Counted from the first letter of the stretch, positions 10,273-22,241 are shown. The stretch is DNA of 64,000 nt from Filosporella fistucella (GCA_030077755.1 JAQJZZ010000008.1:3720001-3784000); one strand, 5' to 3'. Made by a program: numbers and translations. The notes: generated by a model from the sequence alone, not told the origin.

Positions 10273-12569
10273 GACGCTCGAGAGAATGTTGGATCCCGTT
10301 GTTCTGCATTGGATGGTATTCGTTCTATTGGATTGGCATCGCATGGAGTCTGGAAGCATAAGGAATTCCATGCCTATCGATAGTTTTAGATCATCTCGAG
10401 CTTTTATGAATTATTTTTTCCAAGTTGTTGTGGGAATTTCTCAGAACTGTTCAGAAAGTATTTGCCACGTTCAGTACGAAGGGTAAGTCTGGACTTTTCG
10501 TTCGCGCAAGTATCTATATATTAAGATGTGTTCATGAGGAAACTTGCGGGCATGAAGGAAAAGGAAGCTCTAAAGCTGGCAAGCACTCAACTGTGGTCAG
10601 GCGACATATAACTCGCGTGTTGATCAGATCTCAGTATATTCCATAACGACACGAGAATATTTTGAAGGCCGCAATTGTTAAGGTTTCGATATGTCGAAGG
10701 CCATCGATGCTCCAAACCCGTCGATATTCACATTGTCCACCAAGTGCACTTCTCTATCGAACGCCAACGTATTTGTCCACGTGGAGTGCCCTGTTCTGAC
10801 CGAGTATCAATTTTGGGGTTCCCATCCATTATTGCAACGTGCTCGTATACTTGGACAAGGGTAGTTGCATGAACTCGCAAAGCACCCTTGATCTGGTGCA
10901 CTCCGTTGATCACATCTGTTCAACTGCAGCTACATAACTGGAGTACTTTCAATTGAAAGCTCCACATGTCGCGGGATGTGCTTGGCATCAAGTTTGATGG
11001 GGAAATCTTCTCTTTTTGTACTTTTTGCACCTCTTTTAGATACCTTAATACTCCCATCCTTTTGCTTTTATGGGCATTGGACACTTTACGTCCGTAAAGC
11101 AATTCATTATGGTACCGTGTCCAGCATAATTGATATGCGACTCGAGACCCTTTGTTATGTTTCCTCCTGTATACCAACCATCGATAAGAAGTATGGCGGG
11201 GGCAGGTAGCATCAGAATCTTGGAAGGGCTAGCGTGCATGGGACTATTCTCCGAAGGATGCTGCCGCCTCCCACTCTTTCTGTCACCTCGTTGATCTTTG
11301 ACTTCGATGGTTGACCCGTTCCCGAAGATCAAACACTGCTCAAGATCGCAAGATTGGGAGTTCTGGGCTGCGCTGAATCAACTGGTTTTGGGAAGAGCCC
11401 GTACCTGTCGGAAGCTGAGCGGGAAGTGACGGGAGGATTTAACTGTACCGTTGGGAGCTGTCCAACCTTATCATAGAAGTGGACGGCGGCCTTTGAATGC
11501 CGTGGAGGGTCGAGAGCCCCTACCACCCTCTGTGTGTTCTAGCTTTGTCGAGCTTAATGCCGATCTCAACTCGCTCATTGTGTTACATGAGATTCCAAGC
11601 TTGATATATCAAGTGATAGAGCATGATGGAGTTACACAGCGTATGTGGGGGTTGGCCTACCCAGAAATTTAGCAAATGTTTATCTTGTTCATCTTAAATA
11701 CTACCTAACGGCAGATCCAATCAATTGAGCGGTCAGTCACTTGTACGTAAGGCATTGGTTATAGTAACAGTCAGTCAAACTTCGCCTCGGACCTGCTGTC
11801 ACCAAAGACTGAGGGTGGAATCGCCACTTGCACATATGTCGGAATTCTCGAAATAGCTCACAAGTGAAGCAGCTTTCATCTCATATCACTTACCTTGCTG
11901 GCCGTTTTGCTCGCATGAATGAACGTGTTCTTCGTGCCCCTTTTCGAGGTTGTTTCTTTTCTTTTGACGGCAAAAGCAAAAGACTCGGAAGGCCAAGGTG
12001 CCACCCTAGGAAGAGGCTTTGCCGTTTGACAAAAGCTGTTGTCAAACACCCCAAATGATAGACGGTAATATAACAATTCACCGCTCCTTTCCAATCACCA
12101 CGCTGGACATCTCGTTTTCCCCGTATCGCACTGCCATTGCTGCATTACTTGGCCAGTGCGCAGTACACCAACCGAAATGTGACCACTTCACTTGCCCGCC
12201 TGCATCTCGACCAGGTTCCTGGCACCAATCCGCTGCTGCACACAACCTGGTGCAACCGAGCTTGGGAGTACCGGGACCACGGCTGCGATCCCTCTTAGGG
12301 ATAGACGAATGCTTCCTTTTAACTTTGCATCCCACTTCTGCTAGGTAGGGGAGGAGGTAGGCTAGCTTCTAGACTTTGCCATGTTGCACACACTTGCTTG
12401 CTTGTTTGTGTCTGTCCTGGATCCAGTTTCAAAACATGTGTACCCCACGCTCTCCCTTAAGTTGAAGCTGATTAACCTTTGGATCTCCTTGCCTTTATGT
12501 ACGTCGTAGGGCAGGAAAATTATCCGATCTGCCTTGCATCTTTGCTGGGAACTGTGAGAAGTGGCAATC
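10273..12569. other. 2.3-kb gap, no intact gene
   Basis: Only short overlapping frames occur. On the minus strand between about 11,330 and 10,680 some protein-like segments appear in different frames (for example EDFPIKLDAKHIPRHVEL and HLVDNVNIDGFGAS), which could be a decayed gene. I cannot assign a family. The remainder shows nothing. Confidence 0.35.
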
Positions 12570-13905
12570 ATGGGCAGTTCTCTCTTGCCTCCACGCCCAA
12601 AGGCGTTGCCTATCTCGAAAACATGTGTTTACAAGAATGTTGGGAAAATTTCTATTTCAGTCGATATTTACCTTCCTAATTCAATACGGCATGGCAGATC
12701 ACATCCTATCATGTTATTCATCCAGTAAGTAGCATTCTGGCTACATCATCGTCACAGCTTCATGACCAGAGGGGATGGATTGCTCAGGATCTCTGTTTTC
12801 TTTTGTGTCTTTCCTCTGAATGAATGTAAATATGATAGAAGTATCATACTGACTCTCCTGTAGTGGTGGAGGTTGGATTGGGGGCAACAGAACCGATTAT
12901 TCACGGCCTGTTCTACACCATTTTCTCTCCTTAGGATTCGTAGTAGCATCCATGGATTACCGCCTCCTGCCAGAATCAAGTTTCAAAGAGCTCGAATCAG
13001 ATATCAGGGACATCGAACCATGGCTTAAGAACAACTTGCAGAGGCATCTCGCGGATTATGGGTTAAGAGTAGATACCAAAAAGATCGTGGTCAGCGGAGG
13101 CTCAGCTGGTGCTCTATTGGCTTTGTTAACTGTAAGTCCGTATATATTCATCTCCTCAGCAACTGATATGTTTCAGCCGAAACTCTGGAGCAAGCCTCCG
13201 AACGCCATCCTTTCACTTTATGGGCCCACCAACATGCATTATGTTCCGAGTCTTCAACGAGGCCGTTTCTCAAGTCTCAGTACACCTCCACTTGTGCCAG
13301 AGATTCTCGCGATAGCGACGAATTACTCGAAGCCACCCACTTGGGTAGATGTTCCAAAGACGACTCAGGACTGCCTCCTGCCGAGGAACTTGATCAGTCT
13401 GAATTTCTTCAGAAGGGAGATCGTGGCCGAATTTCTCTTGAGGGGTTTAATAAGGGATGGGAATGGCAAATTGAGGCTGCCAGAAAAGGGAAGTGTGGGC
13501 GTTGATGAAATTGATGAGATCAGTAAGTCGATTGCCATCCCATTCAGTTCCACAGAGCTTTGCTGTGGATACACTTTTCTGATAAATAAATGGCATGCTC
13601 CTTCTCATTTCCTGACCTCGCTTTCTTACAATGTCTCTCAAGGTCCCATACACCTCTGCACTAAATACCAATATCCTCCCGTCTACCAACTCATCGGCAC
13701 CACCGACGAGATCTTCCTGACGACGCAAATAACCGATTTCCATGATGTGCTTCAACGACAAGGTGTAAAATGCGAGAAAGTGATTGTGAGAGATGTAGGC
13801 CATGCGTTCGACATTTGGGAAGAAGTTGGAGATGTGGCAGACGTAGAGATTTTGAGGCCTGCAGTGGAATGGGTCGCGAGGGCAGTGGGTTTCAGTGAAT
13901 GCTAA
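12570..13905 (+). CDS. Alpha/beta hydrolase (fold-3, HSL-like esterase)
   Basis: Four exons: 12570-12724, 12864-13131, 13177-13522 and 13643-13905 (introns 139, 45 and 120 nt), giving 343 aa. The ATG at 12570 is the first in frame and leads into VDIYLPNS, a typical entry strand. The oxyanion motif HGGGW is split by intron 1 (His52). The nucleophile elbow is SGGSAG, with Ser132. The acid is probably Asp in GTTDEIF and the base His in VGHAFDIW. This is the hormone-sensitive-lipase-like class that hydrolyses short acyl or aryl esters. No signal peptide is seen, so it is probably cytosolic. Introns 2 and 3 are both multiples of three and contain no stop in frame, so retention would keep the frame open. 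The donors (GTAAGT) favour splicing. Confidence 0.85.
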
Positions 13906-14448
13906 TTGCGGTCGAGCTGATCGTATGACTGGTGCTGTTTTATGTTGTGCATGATTGGATTCACGGCTGGCTCGCGGACTATATCGACTCAGGTGCTTTT
14001 ACCTCTTCTAGGTATCTTTGGGGATCGGTAGGATTGGTTGGTTGGGAGGTTCTTCTGTTTCTAGGTGTTGGATATAGGTCCGGATTCACATCGCGGGGGT
14101 TTGGAGATAGGATAGCTCAAGCTAGGGGTGGCTTCTTGTTTTCTAGATCGTATTGGTTTCTCGACTGATCAAGGTTGTAGATTGAGAAGTTCTTTTAGCC
14201 AAGACATGTTTCTCATTCAAGGTTCAAGTATGGATAGTGGAGGTACTAGGTGAAGTTGACTCTTCCTTTCAACGCTGGCTAGAAAATTATTTCGATCTCC
14301 AGCGACGGCGATAATTTCAATTTATGGTACCTTTTCTCGGTCACCAGACTGTATTTTGCTCATAATTGCCCATTGTTTCGCGCTGGGTTTCGCACGTTTG
14401 TCATATTACACTGCGCTTTACAGGAATCCGTCCCTGATAACCATTTGG
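13906..14448. other. Intergenic between hydrolase and MRJP pseudogene
   Basis: Convergent 3' ends. Two short plus-strand frames are present, but the one reaching past 14,356 is antisense to the pseudogene, and the other shows no family features. Confidence 0.4.
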
Positions 14449-15883
14449 TCAGTGTATGGTGACCCGTTCTCGAACTCGTTCAAGACGATGAGCCCAAAAT
14501 ATGTTCTTGTTCGCGCCATCTGGGGGTTTACTCCTCAGAATCAGACCTGGATGTTGCCTGCCATCTATGCCATTGTTCCAGTCCAGCTGATATGGGAGTT
14601 GATTGATGTTGCAGTATAAATATCAGTCAAAGCCAACATTTGCGCAGTCTGGCCATATGATCCGGGGATCACGTAAGTAACGTTGGGCTTGTAAAGTGGT
14701 GGGACTATGACTCGTAAGCATATAGATAACGCCTAGCCTTTCGGTGCTCACTTGTATATGCATATCGCATTTTGCGATGGCATCAACATGTACACGTTCC
14801 CGAGACTATCAGACGCGGATTCGTTCACATTACCGCGTCTCTCACCAAGGTTTTTCACATTATCAAAAGCACGTTTGGCAGATAGATTGTCATTTGCTGG
14901 ATCCGCTCGGAGGTATTTGGTTTCAATGGAAAAGAAATAGTTGGAGGTCAGCGGGGAGTAATACATAACCTTAAGGTTGTCAGCATTCAACTCGCATACA
15001 TTCACGGCGCTTACATCGCCATATAAGCTGAGTTCAGCACCATCCAAACCCTCTTGCTGAAAGCCTACTGACATCCCTTTCTGCTGAAAGTAGAAAGGTT
15101 TACCTTGGTAGCTCGGCACATCCGCACAAGTTGCAGCGTGCTCGGGTGTTGACTTAACTGTCTCCAGCTTGTTCCAGCAGTGGCCAGGTCAATCATTATG
15201 AACCCCGTCCTTCCTTCATTACTTGAATCGGCAATATATGCTATTCCAACACCAGACGATGTAGCGTTGGAGCGCATATCGAATCGCAGACCAATCATGT
15301 AAGAATCGGGATAATGGGCTGTAGGAGGAAGGGTGTAAATTCGGGCGATAGAGTTGTTGGAAAGATTTATTGCAACGAGTTTTGGGCCACTCGGTGCAGC
15401 GTAAGGCAAACTTGGTGCTTGTGACTCGTTGATGGCTGGGCATCCGGTGTCAAGGACCCAAAGGGTGTCATCTGGTGTGATATACAAAGCTTGCACAGAG
15501 ATGAAAGAGTTGGGGTCGTTGCTGCCAAAGTTGATTCCATTCGTAACAGTGTAAAGTCCTCCTGGAGGAGTGTTCAACTCTAAAGATGGATATGCCCATT
15601 CTGCTGTCTGATTTACCACCTCTCCCAATGTATAGTCGTATTTTCCTCCTGTATAACATGCAAGTACTCTGCCAGTCTTCGATATTGCTAGGCCTATTGG
15701 CTACTGACCATAATAGTAATGAAACTCCTCCACCGGAGGTCCATACGTTGATGTGTCAATTCGTACATTTCGAGGTCCAACTGTACTCAATGTCGAATTG
15801 AGGTTTGTATTGAAGGTTGTAGAAATCTGAGCTGCGGATAAGCTGGTAAGTGCAGCAACAACGACAATTGAATCAAACCTCAT
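14449..15883 (-). pseudogene. Decayed major royal jelly protein/yellow-family gene
   Basis: The ATG at 15883 begins a signal peptide (MRFDSIVVVAALTSLSAAQ). Homology to fungal MRJP/yellow beta-propeller proteins then continues through several frames: the segment after YYYGQ, LGEVVNQTAEW, LWVLDTGCPA, YQGKPFYF, EGLDGAELS, YYSPLTSNY, then after a 47-nt intron (14751-14705) PTTLQAQRYLRDPR, IWPDC and NINQLPYQLDWNNG. Three lesions interrupt it: a TAG at 15703-15701 where the family normally has Trp (QWPIGLA), a frameshift near 15120-15145 just before the YQGKPF motif, and a TGA at 14625-14623 in the last exon. The intact protein would be a secreted six-bladed propeller of unknown ligand. Lesions this spread out cannot be explained by one missed intron. 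Confidence 0.82.
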
Positions 15884-16519
15884 TTTGGATGTGTATGCCC
15901 TTGTAAGGAATTGAAGCCAAAAGCTCGGAAATCAGAAATCGACCTACCTGTACCTACCTTTTTAAATTGCTCTGAATGTCGAAAATTTGATGGAGTCATA
16001 AAATCTAGCTTCAAGCTTCAAGCTCAAATGCCAACATGCTGTTAGAGATTCCAAATTGGAAATCTGCGAGAGCCGTTCAAATCCTTAGACATCCTTTTGA
16101 GATGATTGGAGCGGTGATCATGACCGATGACAAGATGATGGTAAATGGTGAAGAGTTAGAACAACAGAATGACGCTGGCCGGGGACTAGTCCAGACCCCA
16201 TGTTAGCAATTTCGGGTAGCGAGATCTGGTCCCCACCACTTAAGAATCGCTATGGCTCGGGGCTTCTCGGGTAGCAAAAGGGGGCAACCTTGACGTTTCC
16301 TGCTAAGCCTTCGTTTCGCAGGACAACTCCTTCCACAAATACATCAACATCGTACAGTCTCAAATTTTAGTCGCTTGAACATTAGATCATCAACGAGCTT
16401 TAGCTTTGTGGTTCTTGAAATGTAATTTCAAGGTAAACGAAACAAGATCTGAAAAAACCATGCCACACATGCAGCAATACAGTAGCTTTTGGCATATCAT
16501 TTCCCATACAGGATGCCAT
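15884..16519. other. Intergenic, promoter of the MRJP remnant
   Basis: Nothing coding is seen. It holds the former promoter of the minus-strand pseudogene and the 3' side of the four-TM gene. Confidence 0.4.
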
Positions 16520-17326
16520 TCAAACTTCATTTCGTCCGCCCAAGAGCCTCTCCCTTTCTTCTTTCTCATGCGGCCATTCCAGCTTCGAACTTTCGTTGAC
16601 CACCACTACAGCAATCAACGCCAAAAGCCAGGCACCAAATCCAATCCAGACACCCCTTTCCAAGATCCAATGGTCCATTCCCATTGTTGCTACTCCTATT
16701 TGTTCATTGACCAGGACGTTTGCACCAATGAAGTTTCCTAGCATGTACAACAACCATCCTAGAACCAAAGCCAAGACATAGAAGGCATTGGGAAGGGGAA
16801 GAATGAGGTAAGGGGGGATGGTAGGTTTTTTCGGTCCTGTCCTTTTTCCTTGTGAAGGGGCCATCAAGAATGGCATTGCGGGGAACGTCATACACAATCC
16901 AAGTGCGATGAAGACGCATCCAGCAATGAGAAAATTTCTTGTGTACCTCAATTGCTGGCAGACGAAATCTTCGTCATTATTCGGTGCCGCAGACGTACAT
17001 TTCGGAACAGAACAGTCTCTGTGATAGTCTGAAGCAAGTATAGACTGGTACGAAGATCCATTTTTGGGTACGAGGAGACAATATTTAAATGGTCCACGAG
17101 TCGATGTCCCAATCGGTGATGCGAGCACCGGAATTTCATTGATGGAAATTGCATAGTGTTGTACGGTAACCCACTTCGAGGAAGTGATCGATAATATCGA
17201 CATTATGAAGGAGGTTATGAGTAAGGTAACGGTGAGGTTGATCATGATTTGCTTGTCGGTGATTTTTGGATTTGTGTTTTGAGAAGCGTTCCCGCCATGG
17301 TGGATGTTGGCGTCAGATTCAGACAT
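16520..17326 (-). CDS. Four-transmembrane protein, claudin/SUR7-like topology
   Basis: Single exon, 268 aa, starting at the ATG at 17326. Four hydrophobic helices are visible at about 28-48, 130-150, 172-195 and 222-242. Between TM1 and TM2 is an extracellular loop of about 80 residues with cysteines (YCLL, RDCSVPKC, VCQQL) and a W shortly after TM1 (SSKWVTV). This layout is that of fungal claudin-like tetraspan proteins such as the SUR7/PalI group, although I do not see the diagnostic GLWxxC motif. Both tails are short and hydrophilic, and the C terminus is acidic/basic (EKEERERLL). Likely location is plasma membrane or cortical domains. Function is unknown. Confidence 0.65.
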   Translation of the reverse strand: MSESDANIHHGGNASQNTNPKITDKQIMINLTVTLLITSFIMSILSITSSKWVTVQHYAISINEIPVLASPIGTSTRGPFKYCLLVPKNGSSYQSILASDYHRDCSVPKCTSAAPNNDEDFVCQQLRYTRNFLIAGCVFIALGLCMTFPAMPFLMAPSQGKRTGPKKPTIPPYLILPLPNAFYVLALVLGWLLYMLGNFIGANVLVNEQIGVATMGMDHWILERGVWIGFGAWLLALIAVVVVNESSKLEWPHEKEERERLLGGRNEV

Positions 17327-18626
17327 TTTTATATCTTGCCTAGCAATTCCAATGCTCCAAGATATGTGGTTTTCTTGCTTGATTTTGAGTTGCGTTGATT
17401 GATCTGTTCCGATACATGCGATGGTCGTGGGTAGGACGATTTGCTGAATGTGATCCTTAACTCATATAACGATTTTCACCATAGTGAATCGAATAGAAGC
17501 CCGACGATCTACGCCACCCACATCGAAGCATTCAGCATCAATATATTGGTAGCATCAGGGGTTGGCTAAGGCGAGGATGTTGATGAGAAAAAGATATCCA
17601 TGCCACTGTCAGTTGCTTTCTGCACCGAACATGCCACATCCTACCAGATCGTCATACCACCTACACTACATTCACAAACCCATCAATTATACTACGTATT
17701 AGGCAGCCGTGTTCATCTTTTCATTTTGAGAATCAATTGTACGAAGTAAGCAATCTTTACCAAGCGATCGAATATGAAGATGGCAGAGACGCCTCAGTGT
17801 ACGAGCGAAACGAGGCCAAAGAGAAAAAGGGGCCCATTGCAGAGTGTTATTGGTTGCACAAGCGAGCCACGAGTTTGATGTGCTCGTTAGCCTGTACTTC
17901 TTTGTTTGTACATTCTTGAATCATGAATCCTATGTTTGACTTTCAAAGCAGTGGGGAACCTTGTGATTCACCAGAAAGTCCAATGATCTGAAAAAGCTCC
18001 GACTTTAGAAAGGAAAGACAGAGAAGATTGGCATTACAAGAGGCATGGCTTTTAATCTACGCTTGCTTTTGGTAATATCGCTTCTTGTTGAATCCTCGAC
18101 ATATTTTACCTCTACAATGTAGGTAGTTTAGGAAAGCACCCAGGTCTGAGCTCATCTTCGAATTGATCATTAATTGCCCCTCTTAAAAGTCCTCAAAATA
18201 ATTCGTTACTGATGGAACTGATGGTAACGCCATTTTCGGATCCCGGTGTGCTTTGAGATGCGAAAGTGTGATATTGCCAGTAGCCTTATGTAATATTCCT
18301 AGTGCAATATTGACTCCGATAAGGAGGTTACGTTGAAAGTAGATAAAGGTAGGGTATGTGTGTACTAGTAGATTACGGAGTACAACCTCCCGTGAGTCAC
18401 TCGGTAGCTGCTTTGCATGGTAAGCAATCACACTTCGCCGTATGATGAGCCCCAATAGACTTTAATCTTACGCTGACAGCACGTTTTAGAATGCATCCAA
18501 TGCGGACTACAACTATTAAATAAATATAGAGTTACCCAAAATTGGTATGTCCAACATCACACTCATTTCTCTATTCGAATTGCAATTCTGGTCATCGCGT
18601 CAATTTCTTTGCCACAGCTTAGCAAA
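17327..18626. promoter_or_regulatory. Divergent intergenic region, four-TM gene / dienelactone hydrolase
   Basis: 1.3 kb between divergent starts. Short open frames here (for example minus strand 18455-18183) show no family features and no codon-like pattern, so I call none. Confidence 0.4.
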
Positions 18627-19556
18627 ATGTCCTGCCCCGATTGCTTTCGCGGCGGTGTTTCGACGTCTCACCCAACGGGTACAGAAACAACCATTCATGG
18701 GCTTCCAACCTACGTAGCTCAGCCCAATGATGGGATTACGCCCAAAGGCGTCATCGTTTTCATTACAGATGCTTTTGGGTGGAAGTTCGTAAACAACAGA
18801 GTCCTGGCGGACCACTACGCAAAATCTGGAAGGTTCATTGTGTATTGTCCAGACTTCATGAATGGTTGGTAATCCCATTTTGTTGGCTACCAATCCAAGG
18901 ATTGACATTCCTCAGGAAATGCGATGGACCCTAGTGTCATTGAGCTCATGGATAAAGTAATGGAACCTACTTCTTGGTTGGCAACCATATTCATGAAGCC
19001 AGTCTGGATCTTTTCTGCCCTCCTCGTTGCCATTCCTTGGAAGCGAAAGACTGCGGTGCCCAGTACACACCCTGGAGTCGTTTCATTTATCCAGTCTCTT
19101 CGCAAATCACCACCACCTTTCGCAACCCAAAATCTCAAGATCGCAGCAGCAGGTTTCTGTTGGGGTGGTAAACACGCAGTTCTCCTCGCTCAAGACGCTG
19201 AGTCCACTAGAGTCCAGCGTCACGAAACTCAAACCAATTCTATATCACCGCAGCCATTGATAGACTGTGCCTTTACTGCGCACCCGTCGTATCTTGACGT
19301 TCCCTCTGACCTACAAGCTGTCAAAATTCCTCTCAGCATTGCCATTGGTGACGAAGATATGGCAATGAAGGCACCCCAGATCAAACAGATGAAAGAAATC
19401 CTCGATGCAAAGGGGGACAATTACGAGGTCAACATTATGCCGGGTGCCAAGCATGGGTTTTCTGTTCGAATGCACCCTGACAACAAACACGAGTTAGAAT
19501 GTGCTCAAAAGGCCGAGGAACAAGCCATCTCCTGGTTCAATAAATGGTTGGCTTGA
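18627..19556 (+). CDS. Dienelactone hydrolase family protein
   Basis: Two exons, 18627-18864 and 18916-19556 (51-nt intron, phase 1, unusual GTTGGT donor), giving 292 aa. The start is the ATG giving MSCPDCFRGG; an upstream in-frame non-ATG extension is ignored. The DLH features are GVIVFITDAFGW (strand and oxyanion region), nucleophile Cys161 in GFCWGGK, acid Asp in GDEDM and base His in AKHGFSV. The Cys-His-Asp triad and GxCxGG elbow define the family. Classical members open dienelactones in aromatic catabolism, but most fungal paralogues have no assigned substrate. No aromatic-pathway gene lies nearby. Probably cytosolic. Confidence 0.9.
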
Positions 19557-20957
19557 GCTGCGGCATGGATCAAATGATCGTTTGAGAGGAAGGGGATTTT
19601 ATGAAGGGGAGGAGAATTTGTTCTTCGTGGTTGTGATTTTGTCTCTTTGGCAGTGGCTGCATCGGCTTGCTTAGATGCATTTGAATGTGTACTTACACGA
19701 CAGGCACTGAAATATTGGATACTGCAACCTGACTTTATAGGTTTATGCTCTACCTCTCTTCGTCGCTACATCGTTGGAAACTCTTATAACCTGCTCACAT
19801 GCTGCAGCTATTTCACACTTGCTCGATATCACTGTATTAGTTGCTATTTCCTGATTTTGGACCCGAGTTCCATATTTTCTTGTGCCTTTGAAATGGCTGT
19901 TCAAATTTATCCATGCTTGTAAAATACTCTAATTTTATGTACCTCTACGTTGAAAGTTCACTTTTAATGTCTTTATCGATTTTGAATCATCAATCTTTGT
20001 ACAATGATAATCATATCATTGAGCAGGCGCAACATGTGCCTAGGGGACAGAAAGGTTCCAAGTTGAGCTCTAGTCAGTTCGGCACAAAACCTCATTCCAG
20101 GCCTTCTTTATATGGATTTCCCAATGGCCCAAAATGTAGAGATCCATGGACTAAGCGAAGCAGCACATTGACCATGTCTTTTTGTCTCGACTTGTTCATT
20201 GTTGGCTACTGTGGCTTGTCTCCGCTGATCCGCCAATAATTCATTGGCATAGATAGCGTCGCTTATCTAGGGATGTTATGCCTGTAGGATGGCGGAGAAG
20301 GCAAAAGTTCAGGGTGTCTCGCTGTGGAACCTAAACCCTTTACTATGGCCAGAGCTGTGTCAATACACCGCATACATTAGAGGTAGGAAGCAGCAGGTGC
20401 GCAAAACCAACCCTAAGAAGTCTTCTACGAACAGTCATATATGGAGCATCAGAGCGAATACTATTATACGAGCTGCATGCTCGACACAGTCATCTAGTAG
20501 CCCCGACCGTGTGCAGAAATTTAAGTGTCCATACTCTACTTATAATCCTCGATGGGATATCGTTTGTCAACTTTCGTGCATACTAGACCGGAGAAACAAG
20601 CCAAGTGCTACAGACTGACTCGAGACTTTGTCCTTTTATCAAGTCAACCAATCTTTTCCTCACTGTTGAACAAGATGCTAAAGGTCTCAATTTCGGAAAG
20701 CGCGGACGATGTCAGTCACTTCTCCCTTGACGTTTTTGTTGGCTGAATGTATAAGAAGGCGCGATCCGATACTTTAAACACCTCCCTCTCGTAGCAACAA
20801 ACTATCGTTAGACCCCTCAAAGCTTTCATGCTTGCCTCAATATCCACTATTCGGTATATCAAGACATAACTACTGATTATTCCTTACCGTCGCTATCAAT
20901 CATACAATTCGACGCCCCCTCTTATCATAGATTATCATAATAGTTGTCAGAGCTTCT
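19557..20957. other. 1.4-kb gap, no gene recognised
   Basis: Several short frames are present, the longest being 109 aa at 20289-20618 from an ATG in good context. Its composition does not look coding and I recognise no domain. The right end presumably holds the promoter of the gene starting at 20958. Confidence 0.4.
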
Positions 20958-22241
20958 ATGGCCAGTCCTTTGCCAGTGCCGTCTAGCGTTGTCCAATCTA
21001 AACATTCTTCTCGCCAGAATCGCACCATGGAGCTGTTCAATATCCATTATACAGGTGCCAGAGATTTCTGCAAGAGATTCCATCCTGGAGAACACAGAAC
21101 TACTACCCCAGATGCACGAACCCAAGCCCAAACAAGTCGATCAGACTTGCTAGAACCTCCGCGTGCATCAGTAACATCTAGCTCTGTACAGTCTCCGACT
21201 ACTCCGGCAAGTCCAGGAACAAGTACTGCTATCAATACATCGTCTTCGGGTATTCCGTCTCGCACAACATCAGAGACACCATCCGCGATAGAAAGCCTAG
21301 ACATGCCGCCGGCCAGACAAGACTTGAGATCTTCGAGCGGAGGGACAAATAGTCAAAGGAGAAGGGTTACATGGGCAGATCAGGTAGATGGGGCCTCAGA
21401 ATCCCATACAAGGGGGAGAATGAAGACGTGGTTCCGGAACCTTCTTCCACCATATCACACGAACCCAGAGGCAGTACCCTCCGTTTTCCGCATCAACGCC
21501 CAGCCGCCAATACCACCCTCTGAAACAATGTTTATAGATCGCTCTGATGCTCAGGCTTTGCTCGATCATTCCGGGTGCTTGCTTTGTTGCCAGCTTTGGA
21601 CAAGAGCAAAGTGTGTCATCAGCTCTTGGGTTCGTAAGTTACGGCGGCGGAGAGTCGTAGACAAGGAGCACGACAGGGGGTTCGGCCCAGTGTTTGACGA
21701 AGACGATTTGACCGATCTGGAAAGTGACGATGATTTAGATGAGAGTGAATCTCCCACTTCATCTGGGCAGGAAAGCCTACCTCCGCTTACAGAAGGTTTT
21801 GAAGACAAATCCTTGAATGCGCCAGAACGCGATGCAATCGGTCGTGAAAACATACAACCTACAGTACCCGCTCAATCTACGCCAAATATCCCAGACCCGA
21901 ACATAAGTCTTATAGCTCGGGCCGTACAAATCAGAAGAGCTGTACCTATACCAGTAGCTAAACCCAATCAGATGTTGCCGTATTATCAACGAAGAAGGAA
22001 CATGACGCCAATAACAAATTCCATTCCAGAATCGACTATTTCAGCAAGCCACGGACCAGATGACGGCTCTGATGGCGGACTGTTCCCTATGTCAATCGAT
22101 ACATCGCCTGCTCAGGGAGAAGATATACCGGTTACTGAAGGATACAACCCGCCCCCTCCATTGTCTATTCCCGCCGGCATGGGAGGATTTCATCAACCCC
22201 ATGCAACGACACGACACATGCTAGCGAGTATATCTCAGTAG
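20958..22241 (+). CDS. Disordered protein of unknown function
   Basis: Single exon, 427 aa, ATG at 20958. I recognise no domain. It is rich in Ser, Pro and Thr in the first 130 residues. A basic segment follows (NSQRRRVTWADQ, about 130-141), then a short cysteine cluster (GCLLCCQLWTRAKC), a very basic RKLRRRRVV and a long acidic run (FDEDDLTDLESDDDLDES, about 245-262). The RVTW element fits the RVxF/W docking pattern for protein phosphatase 1, which would suggest a PP1-interacting regulator; this is inference from a four-residue motif. A second ATG (MELF, 21027) is also possible as a start. Gene reality is supported by length and the absence of stops over 1.28 kb. Confidence 0.6.
   Translation: MASPLPVPSSVVQSKHSSRQNRTMELFNIHYTGARDFCKRFHPGEHRTTTPDARTQAQTSRSDLLEPPRASVTSSSVQSPTTPASPGTSTAINTSSSGIPSRTTSETPSAIESLDMPPARQDLRSSSGGTNSQRRRVTWADQVDGASESHTRGRMKTWFRNLLPPYHTNPEAVPSVFRINAQPPIPPSETMFIDRSDAQALLDHSGCLLCCQLWTRAKCVISSWVRKLRRRRVVDKEHDRGFGPVFDEDDLTDLESDDDLDESESPTSSGQESLPPLTEGFEDKSLNAPERDAIGRENIQPTVPAQSTPNIPDPNISLIARAVQIRRAVPIPVAKPNQMLPYYQRRRNMTPITNSIPESTISASHGPDDGSDGGLFPMSIDTSPAQGEDIPVTEGYNPPPPLSIPAGMGGFHQPHATTRHMLASISQ

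Noticed and set aside
14356..14619. 87-aa plus-strand frame with hydrophobic segments
   Set aside because: Antisense to the last exon of the MRJP pseudogene.
20289..20618. 109-aa plus-strand frame with a good ATG context
   Set aside because: No domain and no coding-like composition. Probably chance.
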